Assembly (NCBI GenBank): GCA_035553855.1
Contig: DATMJO010000109.1
Location: forward strand, 1-49,451
Source of the DNA: JBBDYQ01 sp035553855
GTDB taxonomy: Bacteria > Actinomycetota > Thermoleophilia > Solirubrobacterales > Thermoleophilaceae
Reading direction: 5' to 3'
Length of the DNA: 49,451 nt
Shown piece by piece: positions 1 to 6,594 of this stretch; the first letter of the stretch is position 1, and each line of letters starts with the position of its first letter. The notes below the pieces were generated by a model. It saw only the letters and a program-made list of their open reading frames with translations, was not told the DNA's origin and searched no databases. The position numbers and the translations under genes are program-made.

Positions 1-1
1 G

Positions 2-340
2 AGACAGGTGGAGGAGCCCGCGGCGGGCAAGCCGTCGCCTCCCGCCACCGATGTCGACGAGCAGCGCGGCACGACGTCCCTCCCGGAGGAGGGCGAGCGC
101 TCCGAGGGCGCGCACCCCGACCCGGTCGCCCCCGCAGAGGAGCCCTCGAACGGCGCGACCATGCAGCCGGCCGGCACTCAGGGCGAGGAGGCCCCGAAGC
201 AGGGCACGGCCCCGTCCGGCTCGCAGCCCAAGCAGAACTCGACTCCGGCCGACCCCGTCGCTCCGGCGGCCGTGCCCGCTCCCGCCTCTGCACCAGCCGC
301 CCAGGGCGAGCCGTCGGCGATGAGGCCCGCCGCCGAGTAG
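2..340 (+). CDS. C-terminal part of an acidic, Pro/Ala-rich protein (5' truncated)
   Basis: An open frame enters from the left window edge and stops at TAG 338-340. The visible part, about 110 residues, is low in complexity: rich in Pro, Ala, Glu and Gly, with no large hydrophobic segment and no recognisable domain. It looks like a disordered C-terminal tail such as follows a membrane or cell-wall domain, but the N-terminal part that would identify the protein is outside the window. The GTG at position 8 is an internal codon rather than a convincing start. The stop codon lies inside a TANNNT element that could serve the next gene, csaA. I do not recognise the family. Confidence 0.5.
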   Translation, partial: RQVEEPAAGKPSPPATDVDEQRGTTSLPEEGERSEGAHPDPVAPAEEPSNGATMQPAGTQGEEAPKQGTAPSGSQPKQNSTPADPVAPAAVPAPASAPAAQGEPSAMRPAAE

Positions 341-343
341 CTT
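338..343 (+). promoter_or_regulatory. Possible -10 element (TAGCTT) for csaA, overlapping the upstream stop codon
   Basis: TAGCTT matches TANNNT and ends 10 nt before the GTG start of csaA, implying a leader of only a few nucleotides. Its first three bases are the TAG stop of the preceding gene. Inference from spacing only. Confidence 0.35.
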
Positions 344-353
344 TCGCGCCCTC

Positions 354-683
354 GTGGCGACCTTCGAGGAGTTCCAGCAGATCGACATGCGCGTCGGCCG
401 CGTGCTCGCCGTCGAGGAGTTCCCCGAGGCGCGCAGCCCCGCGTGGAGGCTGACGATCGACTTCGGCCCGGAGGTCGGCGAGCGACGCTCGTCCGCCCAG
501 ATCACCCACTACGCCCGCGAGGAGCTCGAGGGGACGCTGGTGATCGCGGTCGTGAACTTCCCGCCACGGCGGATCGCGGGGTTCAAGTCCGAGGTGCTCG
601 TCCTCGGCGCGCTCGACGAGGAGCAGGGTGTGGTGCTGCTTCGCCCGGACCGCGACTGCGCGCCGGGCGACCGGATCGGCTGA
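354..683 (+). CDS. csaA: CsaA-type tRNA-binding/chaperone-like protein
   Basis: A 109-residue protein covering the whole CsaA family (about 110 residues), an EMAP-II/OB-fold tRNA-binding domain. Family hallmarks are visible: the N-terminal IDMRVGRVLAVEEFPEAR block, then IDFGPEVG, SSAQIT, and the strongly conserved VVNFPPRRIAGFKSEVLVLG stretch. In Bacillus subtilis CsaA is a homodimer with export-related chaperone activity and tRNA-like binding; whether it acts the same way here is unknown. The GTG start at 354 gives the usual N-terminus. It converges on the R2lox-like gene with 3 nt between the two stop codons, so no room exists for separate terminators. Confidence 0.93.
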   Translation: MATFEEFQQIDMRVGRVLAVEEFPEARSPAWRLTIDFGPEVGERRSSAQITHYAREELEGTLVIAVVNFPPRRIAGFKSEVLVLGALDEEQGVVLLRPDRDCAPGDRIG

Positions 684-686
684 GCG

Positions 687-1598
687 TCAGGCGACCGGCG
701 CCAGGCCGATGACCTTGAGGCGCCGCTCGAGCGCCTTCATGGCGAACTCGCGCGTGTCCTCGAGCGATACGCCGAAGAGGTTGGTGCCCTCGTCGTACCA
801 CGGCGGGCGCAGGACGCCGTCCGCAGCGGGGCCGCACTCCACGAGCGTGCGCTGGATCGCGTCGGCGTAGCGCGGGTCCTCCTGGGCCATCTCCCGCAGG
901 AAGCGGGCGCCGAAGGCGACGTGGCGGTGCTCGTCACGGGCGATGTTGTTGAAGCCCTCGACGAAGCCCGGAAGCGTGCCGGCCTCCTCGTTGTACTGGA
1001 GGATGAAGTGCTGGCCCGTGAGGGCGAGCATCCCCTCTATCACCATGTGGTAGAGGGTCACGGCCTCCACGAGGGTCTCGGTGTCGCCCGGGTCGGCCGC
1101 GAGGCGGTCCACGCGCGATGAGAGCATCTCGTCGAAGAGGACGTTGAAGTTCTCGTTCAGGTGCTCGCTGGTCTCGGCGAGGCGCCCCTGGAGGGTGTCT
1201 GCCTCGAGCACGCCGACCTCGTCGTAGAAGCGGTTGAAGAACTGGACGTGGCGGGCCTCGTCCGCGATCTGGGTGCAGAGGAAGATGCGCATCTCCTCCG
1301 TCGGCGCCGCGCGCATCATCGGGCCGAGCTCCTCGGCGACCCGCTGCTCGCCGATGAAGAACGACGAGAGCCCGTACATGCGCTGGTAGCGCTCCTCCGG
1401 CGGGATGCGCTCGTGCCAGTCGATCCGGTCCTGCGTGAAGTCGATGTCCTGGACCCGCCACTGCTGCCGCTCCCAGAGGTTGTAGAGCTCGGCGTAGGAC
1501 AGGAGGCTCACCTCGCCACGGTCGGCGCCCTCCATCAGAGCGGGATCGCTCGTGGCCTGGAAGTCCTCGCGCTCGGTGCGCTCGACGGCGTCGCTCAT
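687..1598 (-). CDS. R2-like ligand-binding oxidase (R2lox-type diiron/Mn-Fe protein)
   Basis: A 303-residue ferritin-like protein of the ribonucleotide reductase R2 superfamily. The opening DIDFTQDRIDWHER block resembles R2lox proteins such as Mycobacterium tuberculosis Rv0233, not genuine class I R2. All six metal ligands are visible: E84, E114-x2-H117, E188 and E223-x2-H226. V87 (E84+3) and Y183 (E188-5) stand where R2lox proteins form a Val-Tyr ether cross-link. R2lox proteins bind long-chain fatty-acid-like ligands and are proposed two-electron oxidases; the substrate here is unknown. The ATG at 1598 is preceded by AGGAGG with 10 nt spacing, favouring it over the upstream ATG at 1658, which would run through the putative operator. 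No nrdA is nearby. A paralogue with an extra SCP2 domain starts at 40136. Confidence 0.85.
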   Translation of the reverse strand: MSDAVERTEREDFQATSDPALMEGADRGEVSLLSYAELYNLWERQQWRVQDIDFTQDRIDWHERIPPEERYQRMYGLSSFFIGEQRVAEELGPMMRAAPTEEMRIFLCTQIADEARHVQFFNRFYDEVGVLEADTLQGRLAETSEHLNENFNVLFDEMLSSRVDRLAADPGDTETLVEAVTLYHMVIEGMLALTGQHFILQYNEEAGTLPGFVEGFNNIARDEHRHVAFGARFLREMAQEDPRYADAIQRTLVECGPAADGVLRPPWYDEGTNLFGVSLEDTREFAMKALERRLKVIGLAPVA

Positions 1599-1631
1599 CT
1601 CTCCGGCTCCTCCTGGTGGGCGGGTCGGCGC

Positions 1632-1657
1632 AGGATACTCGACTGGCTGGCCGGCCA
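1632..1657 (-). promoter_or_regulatory. R2lox promoter with TetR-type operator TGGCTGGCCGGCCA
   Basis: The 14-mer at 1644-1657 is centred on the perfect palindrome TGGCCGGCCA and recurs upstream of tetR (44492-44505) and, with one base changed, upstream of the MMPL gene (43791-43804). On the minus strand a TATCCT -10 candidate at 1637-1632 lies 6 nt downstream, so the operator would cover the -35 region. The site is 46 nt upstream of the start codon, nearly the same as at the MMPL gene (44 nt). Confidence 0.6.
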
Positions 1658-1676
1658 ACCCGTGCCAGCGGAGCGG

Positions 1677-2213
1677 CTAGGGGCCCGGTTCGGCCTCCGC
1701 GGCGATCACGGCTGTGGCGCCGGTCCTCTCGTCCGTCACCGTGTAGCGCGCGCCCGGGCGCAGGCCGTCCAGGTCGCCGCGGTGTTCCCCCGTGCCGGAG
1801 GCCGAGCCCTCTCCTCCGGGGCCGGACCACGAGATGTCGAACGGGCCGTCCTCGGGCACGACCACCAACTGGATCGCGAGGAAGGGCAGTACCTCGACGC
1901 GCTCCGGGTCGAAGCCGTCGCCCGAGAGCGCGAAGCGGGCCTCGCTGCGGGCGGCCTCCTCGTCGCCCGCGCCGCCGGGGGCGTCCTCGGGGCTGCCGCC
2001 GTCGGTGCCGGTCGCACCTGCCTCGGGCTCAGGCTCGGTCGCCGGGGGCGCCGTGATCACGCCCGTCTCGGGCCCCGGGTCCGACGGGCCCGCATCCTGC
2101 TCGTCGTCGCTCCCGCAGCCCGCGAGAAGCGCCATGAGAAATATCGCCCAGATGCAGGCGAACGTACGAATCAACGCAAGCGTGCGTTCTGTCGATAAGG
2201 ACGGCATGAACAT
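1677..2213 (-). CDS. Putative lipoprotein of unknown function
   Basis: A 178-residue secreted lipoprotein. The N-terminus has a hydrophobic h-region followed by lipobox L30-A-G-C33, so the mature protein would be lipidated at Cys33 and anchored outside the membrane. A Pro/Glu/Gly/Asp-rich linker (about 35-85) precedes a compact C-terminal domain (about 90-170) with beta-strand character, including the FDPERVEVLPFLAIQLVVV stretch. That domain is loosely reminiscent of cupredoxin-like folds but lacks an obvious Cys/His copper site. Function not recognised. The start may be ATG 2213 or ATG 2207; a weak GAGGGG Shine-Dalgarno precedes 2213. The start overlaps head-to-head with the small plus-strand gene at 2212. 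It lies upstream of the R2lox gene on the same strand with a 78-nt gap. Confidence 0.7.
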   Translation of the reverse strand: MFMPSLSTERTLALIRTFACIWAIFLMALLAGCGSDDEQDAGPSDPGPETGVITAPPATEPEPEAGATGTDGGSPEDAPGGAGDEEAARSEARFALSGDGFDPERVEVLPFLAIQLVVVPEDGPFDISWSGPGGEGSASGTGEHRGDLDGLRPGARYTVTDERTGATAVIAAEAEPGP

Positions 2214-2409
2214 GAGTCTGGCCCCTCAGGACGACGGTAGACGGCTGATCGCCTACGACCGCTCGCGCAGGCGCGTGTGGGTTCGCGGCCAGCGGTTGCA
2301 CCACGGCCTCACGGGCTTCATCTTCGCGGTCGCGGGAGCGCTGCTCATGGCTCACGACTGGAAGGACCGGGAGATGTGGTTCGAGCGAGGGCCGGGGCGG
2401 CAGCCGTAA
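2212..2409 (+). CDS. Small single-pass membrane protein, hypothetical
   Basis: A 65-residue protein: a polar, Arg-rich N-terminus (LIAYDRSRRRVWVRGQRLHHG) and one hydrophobic helix (FIFAVAGALLMAHDW) ending in charged residues and a GPGRQP tail. AAGGA lies 4-10 nt upstream of two in-frame ATGs (2206, 2212), supporting translation. The residue pattern around HHGLTG...HDWKDR looks protein-like rather than random, but I cannot name a family. Its 5' end overlaps the start of the divergent lipoprotein gene, and its 3' end overlaps the end of the convergent O-antigen-ligase-like gene by 65 bp. A shorter start at GTG 2275 is possible. Confidence 0.5.
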   Translation: MSLAPQDDGRRLIAYDRSRRRVWVRGQRLHHGLTGFIFAVAGALLMAHDWKDREMWFERGPGRQP

Positions 2410-3559
2410 GGCCCGCCACCACCCAGAGCGCGGTCGCGACCCGGTCGACGTTGGCCGGGTGGTCGAGCATGCTGATCCCCGCAAAGCCGATCAGGGCGGC
2501 GAGGCACGCGCGGGCGAGCGGATCGCCCCGGACGCTGCCCCGGCCGGCTCGCCAGAGCAGCAGGCCCAGGATCCAGAGCCAGGCGATCAGGGCGAGCGTC
2601 CCGGCCTCGGCCCACCAGTTCAGGAGCAGGTTGTGCGCATGGCGCGTGTTGGCGCGGGGGTCCTCGGCTCGCAGGCGATCACCGACGCGCCCGAGGCCGA
2701 CGCCCGTGACCGGCTCGTCCTTCGCCAGGGCGATCGCGTCGCGCCACTCCGCGCCCCGCCCGTAGCCCGCGCCCGCCTCGGAGCCGCAGGCGGCGAACAG
2801 GAACGTCGAGCCCACGGCGAACGCGAGCGCCACGCCGCCGAGCGCTAGGCGGCGCCTCAGGTCGAGCGGGGCCGTGAGCAGCACTACGCCGGTCGCCACG
2901 AGCACCGAGAAGATCGCCGCCCGCGAGTAGGTGAAGGCGATAGCGGCGGCCACGAGGCCGACGCCGAGGGCGAGGGGCGGCGCCACCGAACGGTTGCGGC
3001 GCCGCGCCGCGCCGAGCGCCGCAAGCGCGCCGAACGGGGCCAGAAGCAGAAGGTGGCCGGCGAGCACGTTCGGGTTCTGGAAGGTGCCGGTCGCGCGGGT
3101 CACCGTGCCCGGCGGCTTGAGCGGCGGGGACGCCGTGACCGGCTCGCATCCGTCCCGGTAGAAGCCGGTCGCCTGCTCCTGGGCGATCTGCGCGACGCCG
3201 GACAGAGCCGAGATCAGCACCGCGAGGAGCGCCACGCCGACGAGCGCCTCGGTCGCCTCGGGCCTGGCCCGCACCAGGACCACCACGAGATAGAACAGCG
3301 CGACGCTCTCCACGAGGAAGCGGTAGCGCGGCTCAGTCCCCCACTCGAGCGTCGAGACGAGGCCGGCGACCAGCAGGAGCCCGAGTGGAATCGCGAGGCC
3401 GGTGCGCAGGTGCTCGCGCCGGAGGCCGCCGCTCAGCGCGAGGCCCGCGAACCCGGCGAGGATGAGGAGGCGAGCGAGGGTGAGCTCGACCTCCCCGACC
3501 CCGACGAGCGAGTCGTGGGGCAGGATGTCCACCCCCGTGCCGACCAGCACGAGGGCCAC
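2345..3559 (-). CDS. O-antigen ligase/polymerase-like (Wzy_C) membrane protein
   Basis: About 404 residues with roughly 10-12 hydrophobic helices. The Wzy_C signature is visible: a long periplasmic-type loop with GTFQNPNVLAG, TYSRAA inside a helix, and a second loop with GVGLGRVGDR and the HAHNLLLNWWAEAG segment (His-Asn pair typical of O-antigen ligases). Family members transfer or polymerise glycan chains at the outer face of the membrane; in an actinobacterium the acceptor is probably a cell-wall glycopolymer, not LPS. The GTG start at 3559 is uncertain: the frame stays open upstream for about 17 codons without ATG/GTG/TTG, so a CTG start is conceivable. It follows the metallo-hydrolase at 3606 on the same strand. 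Confidence 0.8.
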   Translation of the reverse strand: MALVLVGTGVDILPHDSLVGVGEVELTLARLLILAGFAGLALSGGLRREHLRTGLAIPLGLLLVAGLVSTLEWGTEPRYRFLVESVALFYLVVVLVRARPEATEALVGVALLAVLISALSGVAQIAQEQATGFYRDGCEPVTASPPLKPPGTVTRATGTFQNPNVLAGHLLLLAPFGALAALGAARRRNRSVAPPLALGVGLVAAAIAFTYSRAAIFSVLVATGVVLLTAPLDLRRRLALGGVALAFAVGSTFLFAACGSEAGAGYGRGAEWRDAIALAKDEPVTGVGLGRVGDRLRAEDPRANTRHAHNLLLNWWAEAGTLALIAWLWILGLLLWRAGRGSVRGDPLARACLAALIGFAGISMLDHPANVDRVATALWVVAGLTAAAPALARTTSPGPSSREP

Positions 3560-3605
3560 GGCCGCGAGCGGCAGCTCCGCCGCCGCCCGCCGCCAGCGGG
3601 GTCCG

Positions 3606-4283
3606 TCAGACAGAGTGCGTGTCCCCGGGCTCGAGGATCACGACGCCGGAGGAGGTCTTCGCCTCCACGTCGGCCTTGAACGCGGCGGCGTCCGTCTCGA
3701 TCGGCGGGAACGTGCCGTAGTGGCACGGGATCACGGTCTTCGCGCGCACAAGCTCGGCCGCGGCGACGCCGTCGTGGCGATCCATCGTGTAATGGCCGCC
3801 GATGCACATGAGCGCCACATCGATCTCGTCCCGCTTCGCCGGCAGCGCGAGGTCGGAGAAGAGCGAGGTGTCGCCCAGGTGGTAGACCGTCTTCCCGCCG
3901 AGGTTGATCACGAGCCCGGCGGGCGTGTTGACGACGCCGCCCGGCGTGGTCGAGGTATGCCACGCGGGCGTGAGCCGCACCCAGCCGCCCTCGAAATCGA
4001 CCGTGCCGCCGATGTTGGGGTCGGCCACGTTCTCGACGCCCTGGTCGGACAGCTCGTTGGCGAGCTCGACGATCGCGACGCACTGGGCACCGGTCCGCTT
4101 CGCGATGTCGACCGTGTCGCCCCAGTGATCGGCGTGCCCGTGCGTGAGGAAGATATGGGTGGGCTCGACGTCGGAGGCCTCAACCGCCGCCTTCGGGTTC
4201 CCGGTGAGGAACGGGTCGACCAGCACGCGCGTGTCACCCTCGGTCAGCTCGAAGCAGGCATGCCCCAGGAAGCGGATGTCCAC
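3606..4283 (-). CDS. UPF0173-type metal-dependent hydrolase (metallo-beta-lactamase fold)
   Basis: A 225-residue protein with the complete metallo-beta-lactamase pattern: LGHACF near the N-terminus, THGHADHWGD at 47-56 (H48, H50, D52, H53), the later AWHTS histidine, HLGDTSLFSD, and CHYGTFPP near the C-terminus. Length and motif order match the UPF0173 family (YtkL-like), whose cellular substrate is not established; some members hydrolyse lactones or phosphodiester-like bonds in vitro. The gene sits 2 nt downstream of a small hypothetical gene (4286-4609) and 46 nt upstream of the O-antigen-ligase-like gene, suggesting one transcript. Confidence 0.9.
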   Translation of the reverse strand: MDIRFLGHACFELTEGDTRVLVDPFLTGNPKAAVEASDVEPTHIFLTHGHADHWGDTVDIAKRTGAQCVAIVELANELSDQGVENVADPNIGGTVDFEGGWVRLTPAWHTSTTPGGVVNTPAGLVINLGGKTVYHLGDTSLFSDLALPAKRDEIDVALMCIGGHYTMDRHDGVAAAELVRAKTVIPCHYGTFPPIETDAAAFKADVEAKTSSGVVILEPGDTHSV

Positions 4284-4285
4284 GG

Positions 4286-4609
4286 TCAGTCTCCCTTCAT
4301 CTCGAGTTCCCTCGCGAGTTCCCAGCCGACGGCGACGCCCACGAGCATCCCCATCCTGGTCTCCTCGGCGAGGAGGGTTCGCACGGCTCGCAGCCGCTCG
4401 GCCTCGTCCTCCTGCCCGGCGGCCTCGCGGACGAGCTGCTCGTGCGCGCCCTCGAAGTAGCCGCCATGGCGGAGTGCGTTGATCAGGACGTGCTGGAGTT
4501 CGGGCGCCTTGCGGGCCACGCGGGCCTCGGCCTCCCGGAAGCGGTCCGGCTCGGAGAGCGCGCTGAGCGCGGCGTCGATCTCCTCCTCCGTGAACTCCCG
4601 CTCCGGCAC
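4286..4609 (-). CDS. Small hypothetical helical protein
   Basis: A soluble, helix-rich protein of about 107 residues beginning with the acidic block EREFTEEEIDAALSALSEPDRF and ending in GWELARELEMKGD. No metal motif, transmembrane segment or catalytic signature is seen, and I do not recognise the family. A much longer open frame continues upstream, but that part is antisense to selD. The first plausible start is GTG 4609, preceded 7 nt upstream by TATTAT on the minus strand, consistent with a leaderless transcript. It leads the transcription unit that includes the UPF0173 hydrolase and the Wzy_C protein. Confidence 0.6.
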   Translation of the reverse strand: MPEREFTEEEIDAALSALSEPDRFREAEARVARKAPELQHVLINALRHGGYFEGAHEQLVREAAGQEDEAERLRAVRTLLAEETRMGMLVGVAVGWELARELEMKGD

Positions 4610-4615
4610 CGGGCG

Positions 4616-4622
4616 GATAATA
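4616..4622. promoter_or_regulatory. Shared bidirectional -10 element between selD and the divergent hypothetical gene
   Basis: Only 18 bp separate the two start codons. On the plus strand GATAAT (4616-4621) ends 6 nt before selD GTG 4628. On the minus strand TATTAT (4622-4617) ends 7 nt before GTG 4609. Each would put the transcription start at or next to the start codon, so both genes appear leaderless. Confidence 0.55.
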
Positions 4623-4627
4623 GGTAG

Positions 4628-5638
4628 GTGACAGGTCTCAGGCTCACCGCGTTCTCCCACGGCGCCGGTTGCGCGTGCAAGCTCGACCCGGGCGCACTGC
4701 ATCCACTGCTCGCCGACCTCGAGCGGCCCGAGGATCCCGACCTGCTCGTGGGCTTCGACACCGCCGACGACGCCGCGGCCTACAGGGTCTCGGACGAGAT
4801 CGCCGTGGTCACGACCGCCGACTTCTTCACACCGATCGTCGACGACCCTTACGACTTCGGCCGCATCGCGGCGGCGAACGCCGTCTCCGACGTCTACGCG
4901 ATGGGCGCCCGGCCGATCACGGCGCTCAACCTCGTCGCCTGGTCGCTCGAGGAGCTCGGGGGCAACCCCCTGCGCGAGATCCTCCGTGGCGGCGCCGCTA
5001 TCGCCCGCCAGGCCGGCTTCGCGATCGCCGGCGGCCACTCGATCGACGACCGCGAGCCGAAGTACGGGATGGCCGTGACCGGGATCTGCCACCCGGACGA
5101 GCTCATGCGGAACTCGACCGCCCGCGCCGGCGACGACCTCTGGCTCACGAAGCCGCTCGGCGGGGGCGTCGTCTCGACGGCGGCGAAGCGCGGGATCGCG
5201 CCCGAAGGGCTCGTGGAGCGCTGCACGGAAGTGATGGTCACGCTGAACGCCGAGGGCGCGGCGGCCGCGCGTGCGGCGGGAGCGAGCGCGATGACCGACG
5301 TGACGGGCTTTGGCCTCTGCGGGCACCTGCACGAGCTTGCCAAGTCGAGCGGGCTCGCAGCCGAGGTGGAGGCCGGCGCGATTCCCGCCATCGACGGCGT
5401 GCTCGACCTGCTCGCGGGCCCGGAGCCCCCGATCGCGGGCGGCACCCGGCGCAACCGAGCCTGGGTGGGCGACGCCCTCGCGTTCGCCGAATCCGTCTCG
5501 GAAGAGCTCCGCTGGCTGGCCTGCGACGCGATGACCTCGGGCGGTCTCCTGGTGGCGGCGCCGCCGGGGTCGGACCTGCCGGGCGCGCGGATCGGGCGGC
5601 TCACGGAGGGCCCGGCGGGGGCGATCGCGGTCGTCTGA
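4628..5638 (+). CDS. selD: Selenide, water dikinase
   Basis: A 336-residue SelD that makes selenophosphate from selenide and ATP, the selenium donor for selenocysteine and 2-selenouridine tRNA. The catalytic loop HGAGCACK is at 11-18; C15 and K18 align with E. coli Cys17 and Lys20, so this is the Cys rather than the Sec form. Further family blocks are FDTADDAAAY, TTADFFTPIVDDPYDFGRIAAANAVSDVYAMG, AGGHSIDD, SAMTDVTGFGLCGHL, and the C-terminal CDAMTSGGLL. The start is GTG 4628, apparently leaderless. No selA, selB, selC or ybbB-like gene is in the window, so the selenium product cannot be inferred. The 3' end runs directly into a REP-like repeat whose first copy includes the stop codon. Confidence 0.96.
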   Translation: MTGLRLTAFSHGAGCACKLDPGALHPLLADLERPEDPDLLVGFDTADDAAAYRVSDEIAVVTTADFFTPIVDDPYDFGRIAAANAVSDVYAMGARPITALNLVAWSLEELGGNPLREILRGGAAIARQAGFAIAGGHSIDDREPKYGMAVTGICHPDELMRNSTARAGDDLWLTKPLGGGVVSTAAKRGIAPEGLVERCTEVMVTLNAEGAAAARAAGASAMTDVTGFGLCGHLHELAKSSGLAAEVEAGAIPAIDGVLDLLAGPEPPIAGGTRRNRAWVGDALAFAESVSEELRWLACDAMTSGGLLVAAPPGSDLPGARIGRLTEGPAGAIAVV

Positions 5639-5795
5639 CCACGGGCGGGGTCAGACCCCCCAACCCTCAGACCACGGGCGGGGTCAGACCCCCCAACCCT
5701 CAACCACCCTCAAGGGGGTCTGACCCCCTTGAGGGCGAAACCCGCTTCCCGCCTCGATTCCGAACCCTCTACCACCCTCAAGGGGGTCTGACCCC
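5637..5795. repeat. REP-like palindromic repeat cluster with GGGGTC-GACCCC cores
   Basis: Four copies of a GGGGTC(A/T)GACCCC core fill the selD/rhomboid gap. Two are in a 33-nt tandem direct repeat (5637-5669 and 5670-5702). The third, 5707-5735, is a perfect inverted repeat with 14-nt arms around one central T (left arm CCCTCAAGGGGGTC). A fourth, partly matching copy is at 5771-5795. Copies 1-2 read opposite to 3-4, as in REPIN-type doublets. The cluster lies between convergent genes and could also act as a bidirectional terminator. No transposase is nearby. Confidence 0.75.
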
Positions 5796-5817
5796 GCTGT
5801 CGGGTCCCTCGGTTTCT

Positions 5818-6567
5818 TCAGCGGCGGAAGAAGCCCAGGATCAGGCCCGAGAAGAGGCCCGCGGCGGCGCCACCCGCCGCGGCCGCGGCGCTCGCGTCGT
5901 CTACCGCGACCGGCATCAGGAGCAGCAGCAGGGCGATCACCAGCACGCCCAGCATGTCGTTCTCGCGGTCGTCGCCGCGGCGGAAGGCGAGGCGGTCCTC
6001 GACCAGCCACGCGACCAGCATTCCCAGCGCGGCGCCGTTGGCGCCCGCCGCGGGATAGAGGTCCACGGCCACCGACAGCGCGGCGCCCGCGCTCCCGGCC
6101 AGCAGGAAGACGGCGATCGGGGTGAGGACGCCGAAGCGGCGCTCCAGGAACGAGCCGAAGAGCCCGGCGGCGAACATCGCAGCCAGGCCGTAGCCGAGGT
6201 TGTCGTGGACGAAGGCCGTCGTGACAAGCTTCCAAGGCTCGTCCGCCGGGTCCGAGTAGACCGCGATCTCGGACGGGAGAACCTCCTCGGTGGCCAGGAC
6301 GAGCGCCGCGAGGACCGCGACCACCACGAGCGCGATCGAGGCGTACGGGCGCGTGTCGGGCGCGATGCCCGGGATCTCGTCCCGCTTCAAGCGCGGGAGC
6401 GTGGGGGTCCGCCGCCGCTTCGAGCGCGGCTCCTCGCCGCCGTCGGAGCGCTCGATCTTCGGGGCGCGCTTGCGGACGCGCTGCCCGCAATAGGGGCACT
6501 CGGTGACGTACGGGCTGACCTCGGAGCTGCAGTTCTTGCAGACGACGAAAAGGTCTGGCTCGCTCAT
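5818..6567 (-). CDS. Zinc-ribbon rhomboid-like membrane protein, probably catalytically inactive
   Basis: A 249-residue protein with an N-terminal zinc ribbon (C10-x2-C13, C24-x2-C27), a basic linker, and a rhomboid-like bundle of about six helices from residue 75. Rhomboid features are present: W112-KLVTTAFVH with H121 near the first loop, FLERRFG, and glycine-rich last helices. In active rhomboid proteases the nucleophile lies in G-x-S-G; here the site reads G175-A-N177-G, with Asn replacing Ser. The expected His before the final G-x3-G-x3-G is Ala234 or a neighbour. Both catalytic residues therefore seem lost, suggesting a binding-only pseudoprotease. The start ATG 6567 precedes the zinc ribbon. 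Function unknown; the fold assignment is fairly firm. Confidence 0.8.
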   Translation of the reverse strand: MSEPDLFVVCKNCSSEVSPYVTECPYCGQRVRKRAPKIERSDGGEEPRSKRRRTPTLPRLKRDEIPGIAPDTRPYASIALVVVAVLAALVLATEEVLPSEIAVYSDPADEPWKLVTTAFVHDNLGYGLAAMFAAGLFGSFLERRFGVLTPIAVFLLAGSAGAALSVAVDLYPAAGANGAALGMLVAWLVEDRLAFRRGDDRENDMLGVLVIALLLLLMPVAVDDASAAAAAGGAAAGLFSGLILGFFRR

Positions 6568-6594
6568 GACCCTCTCAAGGGTACGCGACCCCGG

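Noticed and set aside
687..1658. Longer R2lox start at ATG 1658
   Set aside because: It would translate through the TGGCTGGCC operator and the -10 candidate, whereas ATG 1598 has an AGGAGG ribosome-binding site.
5637..5702. The two 33-nt direct repeats as a mini CRISPR
   Set aside because: The copies abut without spacers, only two exist, and no cas gene is near; they fit REP-type repeats.
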